The notes under the pieces were generated by a model. That model ran no database searches, was not told the origin of the DNA, and saw nothing but the letters and a program-made list of their open reading frames with translations. The translations under genes and the position numbers were made by a program. 64,000 bases of DNA from Cyanophora paradoxa (taxonomy: Eukaryota; Glaucocystophyceae; Cyanophorales; Cyanophoraceae), in NCBI GenBank assembly GCA_004431415.1, contig QPMI01000435.1, positions 124,001-188,000 of the forward strand, written 5' to 3'. Shown in pieces: positions 22,240 to 34,115 of this stretch (position 1 is the first letter of the stretch; each line of letters begins with the position of its first letter).

Positions 22240-24740
22240 AGTCCGCGACTCCCGGACCGCAAGACTGCGGGCAGTCTGCGGCGCGACTCGGCGAGTCACT
22301 GAGTACGTCTACCGTAGGTCCGTAGTACGTTTGCGCAGAAAACGCATTAATTAGGGGGCGCATTAATTAAATGCGCGCATTACTTAAGTGTTCTACGGTA
22401 CTGCCTTGCCTCCGGCGCGGCGGCGCCTCCGCAGCAGCGCACTGAGCGCAGGCCTGAGGCCTCCGCAGGCCGAGCTTCGAGCCTTCGACCCGACTACCAG
22501 CATAGTAGTAGGCTAGTACCAGGTAGGAGCGCGGGGTATTAGCACCTGCAGAGAGACTAGTAGGCTAGTAGTAGCTAAAGTGTGCTATATATATGAACCT
22601 GGTATAATGTATGCTGCTGGTATTACGCGTGAGTCGCGCGCGTCGTCAGTGACTCGTCACCGGCGTGACGGATCCGGGATCCGGACTCCGGAGCCCGGAT
22701 CCGCGGGGCCGCGAGCGTTACGGAATCATTGATCGATGGCGCCGGCGCCGGCCCGGACCGTGACTCCGATCCGCGAGTCCGTGACTCAGTGGCCCCCGTC
22801 GCCGGCCGGCGCCGCCGGCGCCGCGCCGCGGCCGCCGGCCGGCCGCCGGCGCCGGGCCGGCGCCGGCCGCCGCCGGGCGCGCCCGGCCGGCCGCGGCCGG
22901 CCGCGCGGGGCCGGGGCCGCGGCCCGCGGGGCGCGCGCGGCGGCGCCGGCGCGGCGCCGGCGGCGGCGCGGCCCGCGCGAGCCCGCCGGCCCGGCGCCGG
23001 GCCGCGGGCCGCGGCCCGCGGCCGGGTGCGCGGCCGTACGCGTGCGCCCGGCGGCCGCGCGGCCGGCGCGGCGCTGCGGCGCCGCGGCGGCTGCGCATGC
23101 GCGCGTCGAGTCGCCGTCGACTCGGCGAGTCGCCGCGCGCGAGGCCCGCGACGAGTCGCCGACTCGGCGAGTCGACGGCGACGAGTCGCCGACGTCGACG
23201 ACTCGCCGGCGACTCGGCGCCGAGTCGGCGGCGACTCCGGCGAGTCGACGTCGCCGCGCCGTCGACGGTCCGGTCGACTCGCGAATCAGAGTCGCGATCG
23301 GCGACTCCGCCGCCGATCGCGAGTCTGCGACGTCAAGACTCAAGGGCCCAAGGGCCAAGGCCCTGAAGTAGTACTACCGTATAACACAATATTAATGCGC
23401 TCAATATTAATGCGTTTTTGGATCCGGACCCCTCTCAGGGGCCCTCTGGTGGCTAATACACTGGCTATTAATGCGGCACCAAATTAATGCGCATGCCGCG
23501 CAGTGCGTTTTGAAGCCTTTTGGCTGGGTATGGGGAGGTACAGACCGTAGTTTTCTTAGCGCTTCAATATTAATGCGCCCCCAAATTAATGCGTTTTGCC
23601 GGCAGAAAACGCATTAAATTGGGGGCGCATTAATATTATGCGCGCACTAATATTCTGTTATACGGTAGGCTACTAGGCTAGTATCGCGAGCCTGATATCG
23701 ATGATCGATCATGCCCGGCGGCCAACGCCGGCCATGATGAGTTGCCGCGCTTGGCGCCATGCGGGCCGGCGGCCATCGATCATGCCCGGCGGCCAACGCC
23801 TTTAGTGAGCGATAAAACTTTGTTACTTCGCTCAAAAAGTTTTAGTACTATAAATATGCAGCCCACTAAATATTTCTGGTTCTCCAGTACGTAGTTCCGA
23901 AGTTCGCCGATCGATATCCGATGATCGCGAATCGCGATTCGCGAGGCTGATATCGACATCGCGCGCCGACTCGGCGAGTCGCGCTCATGAGTTGCACAAC
24001 TTGCAGTCTTGCACTCGAGTTGCCGCTTAGCCAAGTTAGCACAGCAGCTGCAGCCAGCCTTGCGCTGCTTAACGCTTCTCCCGGCTCTCAGAGAGCCTCG
24101 GAGAGTCCCGCAGCTTCTTCGAAAGACTGATTCCTTCCGACGCTGAAGTTCCGAGGTTCAGCAGATCCAAAAGCTTGCCGCGCGGCTCAGCGGCTGTTCT
24201 CCGCTGAATTCGTATACGTATACTCTTGCCTGGAAGGTTGCTGGACATGCTTATCATTTGCATAGTATGGTCATCCCATGGCTAGCTGCAGCAGCGCTAG
24301 CGCGGCTTGCATTGAACATGCATATGAGCACGCGTATATATACGTAGCTGGCTGTAGAGCCGCATGCGCAGCATCTAGATCTGCAGTTGCGAGGCTGCCG
24401 CGCCGCGTACGTATATATACGAAGCTGGTGCTCCAGCTGCAGCGCTAGCGTGCGCGCGGCCCGCAGCTGTGGCACTGCATCCGCATCCGCGGCGATTCCG
24501 CGACAGCCGCTGAGCTGGTACGTACTACGGTATATATGTATATGCAGTATTAAATATTACTGGTTCATTGCAATCGGCATAGCAAATTAAACGTTAACAG
24601 CCTGGTGCCGGCCCGGCAGTGGGCCGGCAGTGGCCCGGCACATGTACACTGCTCTGCATGCATATGCGCATCGATATCTGATGATCATGATCTGCAGTGG
24701 ATAATCTGCTAAAGCGAATTGCATCTCCGCAGACTTGACC
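22240..24740. other. non-coding block: GC-extreme palindromic sequence and inverted repeats
   Basis: No exon of a recognisable family was found. From 22735 to about 23100 the sequence is built almost wholly of GCCGGC/GGCGCC/CGCGCG words. From 23100 to 23330 it consists of GACTCGGCGAGTCG-like palindromes. On both sides lie AT-rich modules with attaatgcg words. A duplicated atcgatcatgcccggcggcc block occurs at about 23702 and 23774. The upstream region of the cyclase-phosphodiesterase gene begins near 24250 and is AT-richer, with TATATA and ATGCAT runs. Confidence 0.55.
23566..23637. repeat. inverted repeat, 32-bp arms, 8-base loop
   Basis: The left arm (23566-23597, aatattaatgcgccccc...) and right arm (23606-23637, ...gggggcgcattaatatt) are complementary with one mismatch, around the loop gccggcag. 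Sequence closely matching the right arm also occurs at about 22335-22370, and arm-like words at 23390-23420 and 23465-23495. This suggests remnants of a small non-autonomous element or a family of terminal repeats. Confidence 0.8.
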
Positions 24741-27700
24741 ATGGACCTCCCGATCCCTACGGCCGCGGATTCAGAAATTGACCACGAGGACGCTTTGACG
24801 GTTGAAGCAACCGCCAGCTGCAGCCACAACGGGGCTATCGATATCGATCATGATCACGAGGGGTCTCTGATCTTGCCGGCGCACGTTTCGTTCAGACGGG
24901 CGGCACCGGCAATGAGCGCCTCATCGCCTAGATCCAGTCAGAAATCGGCTCCGAGTGTCGGCAAGTGGCTCAAAGAAACGCGTTCCATTGCAGCGAAACG
25001 GAGCGGTACAGCGCGAGAAGCAGGCGCGTCGACTGTCGGCGCTGGCGGCTCTGGCTCGCGGAGAAGCATCGATCGCGAGCCGCCTGCACTGCCAATGCCC
25101 TCAGTGGTGAGCGCGCGGCGGATCGCATCTCTCAACGTGGTTTCTACCGCCTCGAACGCAATGACGGCCAACGTCAACTCTTTTGCCGCATCCCTCCAGG
25201 ATCCGGACTTGTTCGACGACGTCAGCGATCGCGACCTGCAGCTGACTGCATCCGCTGCCGTTCTCTTCCGTGATCCCGACGCGGGCTCCAACAGCCCGCC
25301 GTCTGCAGCTGGAGATGCATGCGGAGACTGCGCATCGCCGGTTTCTCGAAAGCGCGTGTCTATTATTTCCGTGCAAGATGCCGTTGTCCTCCAGCTCGAG
25401 AGACCGCAGTCGAGCACGCGCAGAGACTCCGTCGAGCTCGACGTGCCGTTGCCGCCCTCCTCGTCGGCAGCGTTTGCAATTGCGTCTCCGACGGAGGCTC
25501 GAGCTGCCAGCGTGGTCGCCAGGCCAAGCCTACGGCGGCGTAACTCGAGCGGAGCCTGCCTCGGGAGGGAGATCATCGGCCGCGGCGCACGCGGTGAGGG
25601 CGAGGTGGTCTCGCGGACGTTCGAGGCGGAGTGGGACGAGCAAGAGAAAGGAGCGCCCATGACCATGGCGAGGCGATTGACCTCCGGAAGCAACCTTCTG
25701 GACATCGTAGCGCGGAGAGAGTCCACGCTGTCGAGCCCCCAGCCGCTGTCTCCCCACTCGCGTATTGCCTCCGGACAAGACCTCCGGATCCCGAGCGATC
25801 TGTGCGACGATGTCACCTATATAGCTATTTTGACGCCGGCGCCGGCGCCCACGTCAACCCGGCCCCCGCTGATTCACATTTGTCGTTCCCGCAGGTTTGC
25901 CTGCCGCGGGAGTCCTCGTCTGAAGTTATGCGGCCAATTGCAAGTGCAGCCCTCCGCGTCCCAGTCGGCAAATGATCCACAGGCAAGGGGACGCGCTCAT
26001 CGGAATTCCGGATCCAAGTTAGGCGCCGCGGCCGGCAAACCGCGGCATGCGATTGCGCGCTGGTGGAACGGAATTAGCCTGCGTTCGAAGCACTTCTCAA
26101 TCATTTTCATGGCCCAGACAGGGCTTCTTCGTGCGCACAATGATCCTTCGTTTGCTGTCAGCATTATTATTCGAATTCTTATTCTCGAGCTCGCTTTGCC
26201 AGTCACCATTGGCCTTTTGGTGTTCGCCTTCTTCAACTGGCGGTGAGTTTGACTTCTGCAGTCTTTCCAGATCGAAAATTAAATCTCCGGTTTCGATTCA
26301 TGATATCGATCCGCTGGAACTGCCGCCCCGCGCCGATTGTGACCCGCTCGGCTCTTGCAGTGTTCCAGAGATTCATGTACAGGAGCAGGCGAGGCTGGAG
26401 CTCTCCCACCTTAAGACCGCTGTTGCAGTTGCGGTGAAGGTGCTCGCGCGTGCGGTCGAGTTTACACAGCTGCAGTCTTGCGCGTCGAGATCTGATCACA
26501 AGCACAAACGTGCAGACACACGTCTCTTACAGAGATGCGATTGAAGAGACTCTGGCCGAGTTCCGGGAAGGTTACGCTGCCGTGTATACGATGCACATGC
26601 CCTACCCATGGCCAGTTGCTTCCGATCGGCTGCCGCAGCTGGCCTCGTCATTACTACTGCACACCTCCGAAGGTGAGCTCCAGCTAATGCTGCTTCCTTC
26701 TCATATAATTACACAAAGCGAGCTTTGTTTCGATCCTTGCGATTGGCGCAGCGCAATTGCAACCCATGGCCAGTGTCGACGTCGAGGTTGCTGCCGACGT
26801 AATGCAGTCGCTGTTATCCCAGCTTGCCAAGGGCGCTCCATCTGCCGAGGGCAGGTGGAACCCGGGCGGGGGGGAGATGCTGGTCCAGGCTGCCGTGCAG
26901 AGCAGCGCGACCCAAGGGCAGTCCCTCCTCGTGGTGCGCTCATGATCATGATCATGGCTCGAGATCGCTCCAGCTCGCGATTTGAAATGCGTCGTTCCAC
27001 AAGCGGCGCTCACATTCCATATGCATGTACGTGTACAGGTCCGAGGAACGCAATCGCTGCCGGCGGTAGACTCCACGCGGCGCGCGCTGTTTGTCGCCAT
27101 CTGCATTGCACTGCCCGTGCTCCTGCTCGCCAGCGGGGTGATGGCGTTTCTGCTCGGCCACGCCCTGGTCAAGCCTATCCGCCGCCTTCAATGTGCGGAC
27201 AAACTTCGCCCGTGGCCGCTTATGTGATAGAGCTTAAGCATCTGACTTGTTCCCGGCGAAACGCGCTGCAGTAACCGTCGAAGCGCTCTCTGGCTACGAC
27301 GGGACTCGTGGAAACTCTTACGAACATCACAGCAAGGTTTGCTTTCAAAAACAAGAGGCTATAGCCAGATGAGCGGTATAAATATATAATATAATAATTG
27401 GTGTGGTTCTGCAGATCCAGCTACAGGGGTGCGGGACGCGCGCCGTCGTGGAGTCGGGAGACGAGATCGGCCGCTTGGCGCTCTCTTTCAACGGCCTAAT
27501 GGATCGTGTCGATGAGGTGCACCTTCCGCAGCTCGTATATAAACACCAGTATTATGTCAGCTAGCTATAGAATTTTAATTTGGTGTCCGGCTCGGCTCAT
27601 ATTCCTGTTCTTGCGCGCGCAGGCCTGGAAGGACATCCGCGGCTTGCTGAAGCAGGCGGCCATCGAAGAGTTTCGCGCCCGGCAGATCATGGACACCGCG

Positions 27701-30700
27701 AACGACGCCGTGGTGCGCCTCTGGCTATGGCATTGACCAAGAATTGTTTCTCTGAAGTTCGGCCACCTCTGCGCAAATCGTAGGTGCTCATCAACGGCGA
27801 TTCGATCATCCAGTCTTTAAACGGCACGTTCACCGACGTCTTCGGCTACACGGTGCGCGCCCGAGGGCGCAGTTACATAACATCATATACATAGTTTAGT
27901 CAGGATCAAAGCTCACCTCCATGTTTCTACGATTAATATATATTAAGTCCATGTTTACTTTTATTACGCAGGCGGACGAGCTGATAGGGAAGTCTGTCAA
28001 CTTGATTATGCCCCGCCGTTATGCCGATCACCACGGTGCCGACGTACCGGTCCATGCCGGCTCCTCTGCTTTTCCTTGATTGTCTGCAGAGGGCTACGTG
28101 AGGCGGTACCTGGACACGGGGGAGAGCCACATCCTGGGGACCATCCGCGAGGTGGAGGCGCTCCACAAGGACGGCCACGAGTTCCCCGTCGAGCTCTCCA
28201 TGTCGTGCGCCCGCCCGTGGCCGCGCTCGGCCAGCGCTGTCTCTCTTCCACCCGACGCAAACCTTTCCATTGACATGGCGTGAACGTTATCCGCCTCGCC
28301 TCGCAGGGAAATGATCATCGGCAAAGAGCACTTGTGCGTCTGCCCGGGTCTCTGAATGCGCATGCAGAGATCTGGTGTGTGTCCTGATCCGTCGCGTCTC
28401 GCACGTCCGCGCAGCTTCGTGGGCATGCTGCGGGACATCTCGGCACGCAAGGACATGGAGGCGGCCCTCCGCAAGCAGCGCTCGAAGACGCTAGCGCTGC
28501 TGCGGAACATGCTGCCGCCCCGCATCGCGCAGCGCCTGATGGACTCGCCCAACGAGAGCATCGCCGACCGCTGCGAGAACGTCACCATCCTCTTTGCCGA
28601 TATCGGTGCGCCCGAGTTTTGCTCGCGCGTGTTCAATCTGTTGTCTGCTTCAAATTAAAAGACGCTTACTTTGTTGTTGCGCAGTGGGATTCACTCCTCT
28701 GGCGGGTGGTATGGACGCGGGCAAGCTTGTCTCGCTGTTGAACGCCATCTTCTCGGAATTCGACGTGCTCGCCGCGCAATACCAAGTCGAGAAAATAAAG
28801 ACTATCGTGCGCTCTCACCCGCAATCACGCTCCAATTCGCCCGTTGGGCCGGAGTGCACGTGATAGGGAGCTCACCTTATCGCAGGGGGACGCGATTATG
28901 TGTGCGGCGGGGCTGAAGGACACGACGGAGCGGCCGTTGAGCGCGGGCGGTAACGGCGGGACCGACGAGAGCGGTCTGGAGCGGATGGCGGTGCGCTCTA
29001 AGCCTGAGCGTGGGACGCGCCTAACTGCTGCGCCGAGTTCGAATTGACCACATCCGACGCAGCGCATGGCGTTGGAGATGCACGAAGTCGTCGCGCAGCG
29101 GAGAGACGCCGACGGGAACCCGCTGAGGCTGCGTATCGGGATTCATCATGGCGTTGTTGTCGCGGGGTCCGTTGCATGATAACATCGCAATTGGGACCGA
29201 TTTATGCGCCGAGGCCTTCGTCGAGGCTGATGATCATGTGCGTGCGCAGCGTGATCGGCAAGAAGAAATTCTTGTTCGACTTGGTGCGCCGTCGTGTGCG
29301 ACTGCGCGACTGCGCTGGTTCGACTTGCACATGCATATGCTGATTCTGAATCGTGTGCATTTTGCAGTGGGGCGACGACGTGAACATGGCAAGGTAATTC
29401 TGCGCGCGCCTTAACGCCTCAAGCTCCATTTTCACTGTAATCGTTCGCGCGCTTTAATTCTCTCAGTCGTCTGGAGAGCTCGGGCGTGCCGGGTAAGACG
29501 CAGGTCAGCATGGACGTGCACACCCGGCTGAAGGATTCGCCGTTCTTCACCTTCGGTGAGCATCGTTTCAATTATTCATGATCAGCATCGATATCGATAA
29601 CGCATGCATATGCATCTTCATATGTCGTAAGCTTGGTCTGAGTTTCCCGCTTTGACAGAGGAACGCGGTGCCGTATTCATCAAAGGCAAAGGAGGCGAGC
29701 TTGCAACTGTTTCGACTTCTCATTTAAATTGTCCGTGTTTCGCAGACTGACCCAGTTTTTGTACGTTCCTTGCCCCGCAGACATGCAAACGTTCCTGCTC
29801 TCTGCAGGACCAGCGTTCCAGCCAGCAAGGTCCCGCACCAGCCATGCGCCGCTGGAGCGAAGGTGGCATTCTCCGTGACACATCCTCCTCGTTTCTCTAA
29901 ACGCTTCTCTGAACGATGTTTGCGGTCTTCGAATTCTGCGCGCAGTGACAGCATGTCCGCCCAATTAACTTCCATCAACAAGTCCATTGTCTCGGCCTGG
30001 CAGGTGCACTTGCAATTGGCCGATGCCGCGCTGGAAATCCCGTGGCTCCGGCCAGTGCGTTTTCTGACGTCGACGTTGGCGCCGACAGGAGCTGCGCAGC
30101 GTCGCCATCGGAAGCAACGAGAGCACTGCGAATGCGGACATGCTCCAGTCGCTCCGCGTGGTCACGCGGCGCCACAAGGCGCGCCGGGAGACGATACTGC
30201 GGCTCGACCTGGCGAGCATCTCCGTGTTCGACCTGCAGGAGGAGGACGGCCCGGCGCTCTTCCGCCGCCTCGTCGAGGACCTCGGGGTGCGAGCGGCTCC
30301 TCCAGCTCACACTGCTCGTGCGGTGAGGTATCAGGGCACACATAACCCCTCCGGGACTTCTGCAGCTGGACAAGGCGCTCGGGCTGGACCTGAACATGGT
30401 CGAGGAGCTCGCCGACCACGCGCTGCGCGACCACCGCGAAGTCCCGGTGAGCGCTCTCTTCGAGTTCGATTCGAGTGCTTGCGCTTGGTCTGGAAGACCG
30501 GCGTAACTCTTGCATTTGCAACGGGCAGTACCACAACAGGCTCCACGCGATGGACGTGTCGCTCACGACGCACGCGCTGCTGAAGTCCAGCAAGGCGGCC
30601 GAGCCCGGGCAGCACCCGCACGCCGTCCACGCTGCCGGCGCCGCGCCGCACGAGATCCGGCTGACGGAGATCGACCGGCTCGCTCTGATGCTCGCCGCCG

Positions 30701-32148
30701 TGTGTCACGGTGCGACACTGATAATGATAATTATGTCCTGACTTTGCATAATCGAGCATCGAGCTTATGCGTTGTCGCGCGCGCACGCACCAGACCTCGA
30801 CCACCCAGGGCTTCTGAAAAAGCACCCGAAGCTACAAGCGCTGGCCTCGATGACATCAGTCGAGGCGGCCGCAAAGCTCGAGCGCTCTTTCAGGAACAGG
30901 CCGCGCAGCCGCCAGTCGCTCGAGGCGCACCACGCTAACCGCTGCGTCGAGCTGCTCGAGAGGCACCTCCGGGCCATCGCCCCCTCCCTTATCGACGCTG
31001 AGATCCTCCACATTCAGAAGGTGCGACGAATTCGACGCTTTTTTCGAGATCCTCGATGCATCGCCATTGGACGACGTTTGCAGTTATCGACTTCTGATAT
31101 CGAATTGCGCAGCTGGCGTTGGAGAGCATCCTTGACACGAACATGGACATCCATGAGGTAACTACGTATATATATACACAATCACGATGGCAGACATTCG
31201 CTTGCTTACAATTAGGAGATGGAGCTCGAGAGAGTCTGACTGTGGACTTCGCCTCCGCAGGAGTTCATGGCCCGCTTCAAGGCGTTCTTCTCTATCGATC
31301 GCAATGTCGACGTCGCGGGCTCGAGCTCCGGCACGGGATCGATATCGGGCACTGGAGCAGCAGCGAACGGATCGGGGGCGCCCGCGCCGACGCCGACGCA
31401 GGAGGCGGCAGCTGCGGATGCGGCTGCGGCTGCAGGGGGCCAATTGCAGCCGCACGGCACGGACGTCATGCAGCACCTGAACCTGGGCGCTGACACCGCC
31501 GCCGGCGTCGACGTCGGGGAGGTCGCGGACGTCGACGGCGCCGACGGCGACGCTGGCGGCGACCGGCTGTACGCGGGGCGGCAGCTCCTGTGCGGCGCCA
31601 TCCTCAAGGTCGCCGACCTCGGGTGCGCCGCCGATGCTCCCGAGCCCTCTAACTAATTGCATTCCACTCGCAACTGGCATGGCTCGTTCATGCCTGTACG
31701 TGCACAGGAACGCTGCGCGCCCGTTCGCGGACGCGCGGCGCTGGGCGCGGCGCATCGTGCTGGAGCTGGGCCTCGCGTCGGCGGCGGCGTCGGGGTCGGG
31801 GTCGGCGTCGGGCGGGGCGAGCTGCGGGCCGGAGGCGGACCTGTCGGGGGAGGGCCCCCTCTCGGACGAGGCGCTGGCGGGGCCGCAGGACGCCTTCCTC
31901 CGCCGCGTCGCCCTGCCCCTTTTCGAGACCGTCGCCCGCATCCTCCCCGAGGTCCGCCCTGTTCCGGCCCGGCCCGCAAGCAAGCTTAGCTTAAGCCGCC
32001 CCTCGGAATCGAACTCGCGCGGGGGCTAACCGGCGGGCAGGCCGTGCGGCCGATGCTGGAGCGGGCGGCGGTGAACGCCGACGCGTGGAGCTCCCTCAAG
32101 AGGCGCTCCGACGAGGAGAGCGGCCGTGCCAACCTGTGCGAGATTTAG
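24741..32148 (+). CDS. membrane receptor adenylate cyclase fused to cyclic-nucleotide phosphodiesterase (HAMP-PAS-CYC-PDE)
   Basis: A long disordered N-terminus (from MDLPIPTAADSEI) leads to membrane segment ILELALPVTIGLLVFAFF (near 26185-26240), an outer sensor region, and a second segment ALFVAICIALPVLLLASGVM. HAMP follows (LVKPIRRLQ; ESGDEIGRLALSFNGLMD), then PAS (INGDSIIQSLNGTFTDVFGY; KDGHEFPVELSMS) and a class III cyclase. The cyclase has metal Asp in LFADI-VGFTP, Lys in KIKTI-GDAIM and Asp in WGDDVNMA; this Lys/Asp pair is the ATP-type signature. The cyclase ends GKGDMQTFLLSAG across a GC-AG intron (29695-29780), and the frame continues into a class I phosphodiesterase: YHNRLHAMDV, AAVCH-DLDHPG, LEAHHANRCVELL and ILKVADL. 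It can therefore both make and break cAMP at the membrane. No stop or start separates the two enzymes. Stop at 32146-32148. Confidence 0.8.
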
Positions 32149-33380
32149 CGTAGGCGCCTTTCCGACGGTCTGGCCGCAATCTCCTTCAGCACGGCCGATC
32201 TAGATCTAAGTCTGCTGTCCGAGTTGCAGCTTGCAATTTTCTGATATCGTTTTCAATGTACCTATATATATAGAAGTCTTTCCCGCTCTTTGATTTGTCT
32301 AGCTTTCCATCGAATTCGTTCTATATATATGATCATGATGTTCGACATCGATGATCAGCAACATTTGCCTCATTTTCATGCGACATCGCGTTTTCTGCTT
32401 CGGGTCTACGGTCGAGCTCGTAAATGCGCGCGTCAACGTCACATCTTGATCCTGCAGGCCTTTTGCTAGGATCCGGATCATGTAATCAATAATGCCGATG
32501 CGTTAGTATTGTATCTTTCTCGCTTCGACGGTCCCCCACAGCCCCTGTGTCTAGATCTGCTGTTTACATGTACAACTGTTCTCGCGACTGATTCTGTAGG
32601 CCTAGGTTCGAAAATTCATAGCTAGATCTTCGATTCTGGTGCGGCTTGCGATTTGATTCTGGATCCTTTTCCTCGATCGTTGTTCTCCCTCCCTGCTGTG
32701 TGGTATTCGCGTGTGCATTATGCGAATCCAACTATATAGTGCGAAGAGCACTTTTGACTTGTGCATGCATGTACGTGTGCAACTGCAGTCCTTGTCGCAT
32801 GCGCAATGTGCATGCGAGGCTCGCAATTCAACGATATCGATTCAAACAAGGTCGCCCATTTGCAAGATGGTTCGAATATTAATATAATTCGCAAGCGCTG
32901 CGAGCGCCTGGCCATGGACTGAGTTTGAATTTCTGCAAATTCGAAAATTCTTTTGGCAGCTGCCTTCTATTAATAATTCTTTTTGCGGCAGCTGCTCACG
33001 TTGCATGCCGCCCGGTGGCAGCTGCAGATGGCTGCTCGGCCCTCCTGATTAATACTAGTGGCCCGGCCGCAATTCTCGCGCCGGGGGTGCAAGGGGGGAA
33101 CCGGGATCTATTGAAAGAGTCGTAGTGGCACGCACATGCACGGGGCCGGGCAGATCTAGATCGACCCCGGCCCAGCGCGCGCGGCAGGTTGAAGTGTAAA
33201 GATAGACACAGATTATATATGATTGAAAAAAATAGGAAAGGCCCGATAAGCAGACGCTGCGATCAAACCGAATAAAGAAAAGCCTCAATGAAAGGCCAGA
33301 TTCAGCGCACTGTAAATGAAAGATTGTTCTGGAGCGAAAAAACGCTGCGCATCAACTGTGTTCGCACGGCGTACCGCTAA
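32149..33380. other. intergenic, AT-richer
   Basis: No exon recognised. Contains TATATATA runs (32265-32275, 32325), ATGATCATGATG near 32330, and several ATGCATGTAC-like words. It is the 3' flank of the cyclase-phosphodiesterase gene. Confidence 0.5.
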
Positions 33381-33400
33381 CCCTGATCATGAACAGCTGG

Positions 33401-33690
33401 CTAAAAGATGATGGTGCTGTCTGCAGAGGGCTCGCCGTAAACATAGGCGATCCAGGCCTTCTGGAGGGGGTCGGGGCGGAAGTCGACCATGGGGGTGAGC
33501 GGCAGCCAGCGGCGAGCACAAACGCGACGGCGCCCGCACAAAGCCGGCCGCGCGCGAGGCCGAGCCAGGAGGCGTCTTCGGCGGAGGCAACGACGAGCCC
33601 CCCAACCGCCAGAGGCGGTCCCGAAGCCGTAGCATAAACTCGATTTCGTAGACGTACTGAACGCAGCAAGAGTCTGCCAAGAGAGCACGG
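33401..33690 (-). CDS. possible small or terminal exon of an unrecognised gene
   Basis: A minus-strand frame ends in PMVDFRPDPLQKAWIAYVYG and a short tail before a stop at 33401. This segment has balanced, protein-like composition, unlike the other frames. Upstream, an alternative frame encodes a hydrophobic LCAGAVAFVLAAG. No family is recognised and the exon structure is unresolved; it may be a gene remnant. Confidence 0.22.
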
Positions 33691-33929
33691 TCTGGACGGC
33701 CCGGCGTGCTCGGCTGCGATCAGCGACGCAGCTAGGCAGCGGTGCAACCGGTTTTGCAGTGCAAGCTCAAGCACGAGTGCCACAAAGCGTGCTCGGCTGC
33801 GGGCAGCGGCACGTGCTCGGTACGCACTGCGGCATGCGCCGCGGCGCAGTGCTGCGATGCAAGCTTGATGCAGAGAAAAGTAGTCCAGGCGGCACGGGTA
33901 CCGTGCGGCGTACGCGGCGCACTGCAGCA

Positions 33930-34115
33930 GCGAGCTCGAGGAAGCGGAAATCTAGAGGAGACAGCTAGCTATAGGGAGAAGTGGTTCCATGCAGAACCGC
34001 GCAAGTAAGAGCAAGGCGTACGCGACGCACTGCGAGGAAGCTCAAGCCGAAATCTAGAGGAGACAGCTAGCTATAGGGAGAACTGGTTCCATGCGCATGC
34101 AGACTCTGAGAACCG
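33930..34115. repeat. two-copy direct repeat, spacing about 102 bp
   Basis: The block aaatctagaggagacagcta, continuing through gctatagggagaa and tggttccatgc, occurs at about 33948 and 34050. Each is preceded by gcgtacgc and gcactgc words and followed by gaaccgcgcaag. It lies in non-coding sequence downstream of the ankyrin gene's stop. Confidence 0.85.

Larger units (their letters stand above)
16619..22240 (+). repeat. five direct repeats of about 1.09 kb duplicating the kinase's terminal receiver exons and 3' flank
   Basis: The same ATGATTCGCGCCGCAG landmark occurs at 16666, 17754, 18841, 19939 and 21042, giving periods of 1088, 1087, 1098 and 1103 bp. Each unit starts with a poly-C run of about 20-35 bases (the end of the preceding intron). 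It then holds three receiver exons, a stop, and about 500 bp of 3' flank ending in tcaggcctgaggc. Copies 1-4 share a shortened 3' flank, whereas the last copy has extra bases there (for example attaatatattc near 21795) and runs into unique sequence. Between-copy differences are mostly homopolymer lengths. Confidence 0.95.

Noticed and set aside
16666..22240. Receiver cassettes read as five independent response-regulator genes
   Set aside because: Each unit begins with an intron end and splice acceptor, lacks a proper start, and shares the kinase's exon structure.
22735..23370. Long Arg/Ala/Pro-rich ORFs in all frames
   Set aside because: They arise from stop-poor GC-only sequence and show no domain or codon pattern.
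33742..33900. Cys/His-rich frames (CKLKHECHKACS and CGQRHVLGTHCG) resembling NF-X1-type zinc fingers
   Set aside because: The motifs lie in different frames with no flanking exons; at best a gene remnant.
33960..34082. CTATAGGGAGA resembling the start of a phage T7 promoter
   Set aside because: Only the 3' portion matches, and the upstream promoter bases are absent; it is part of a local direct repeat.
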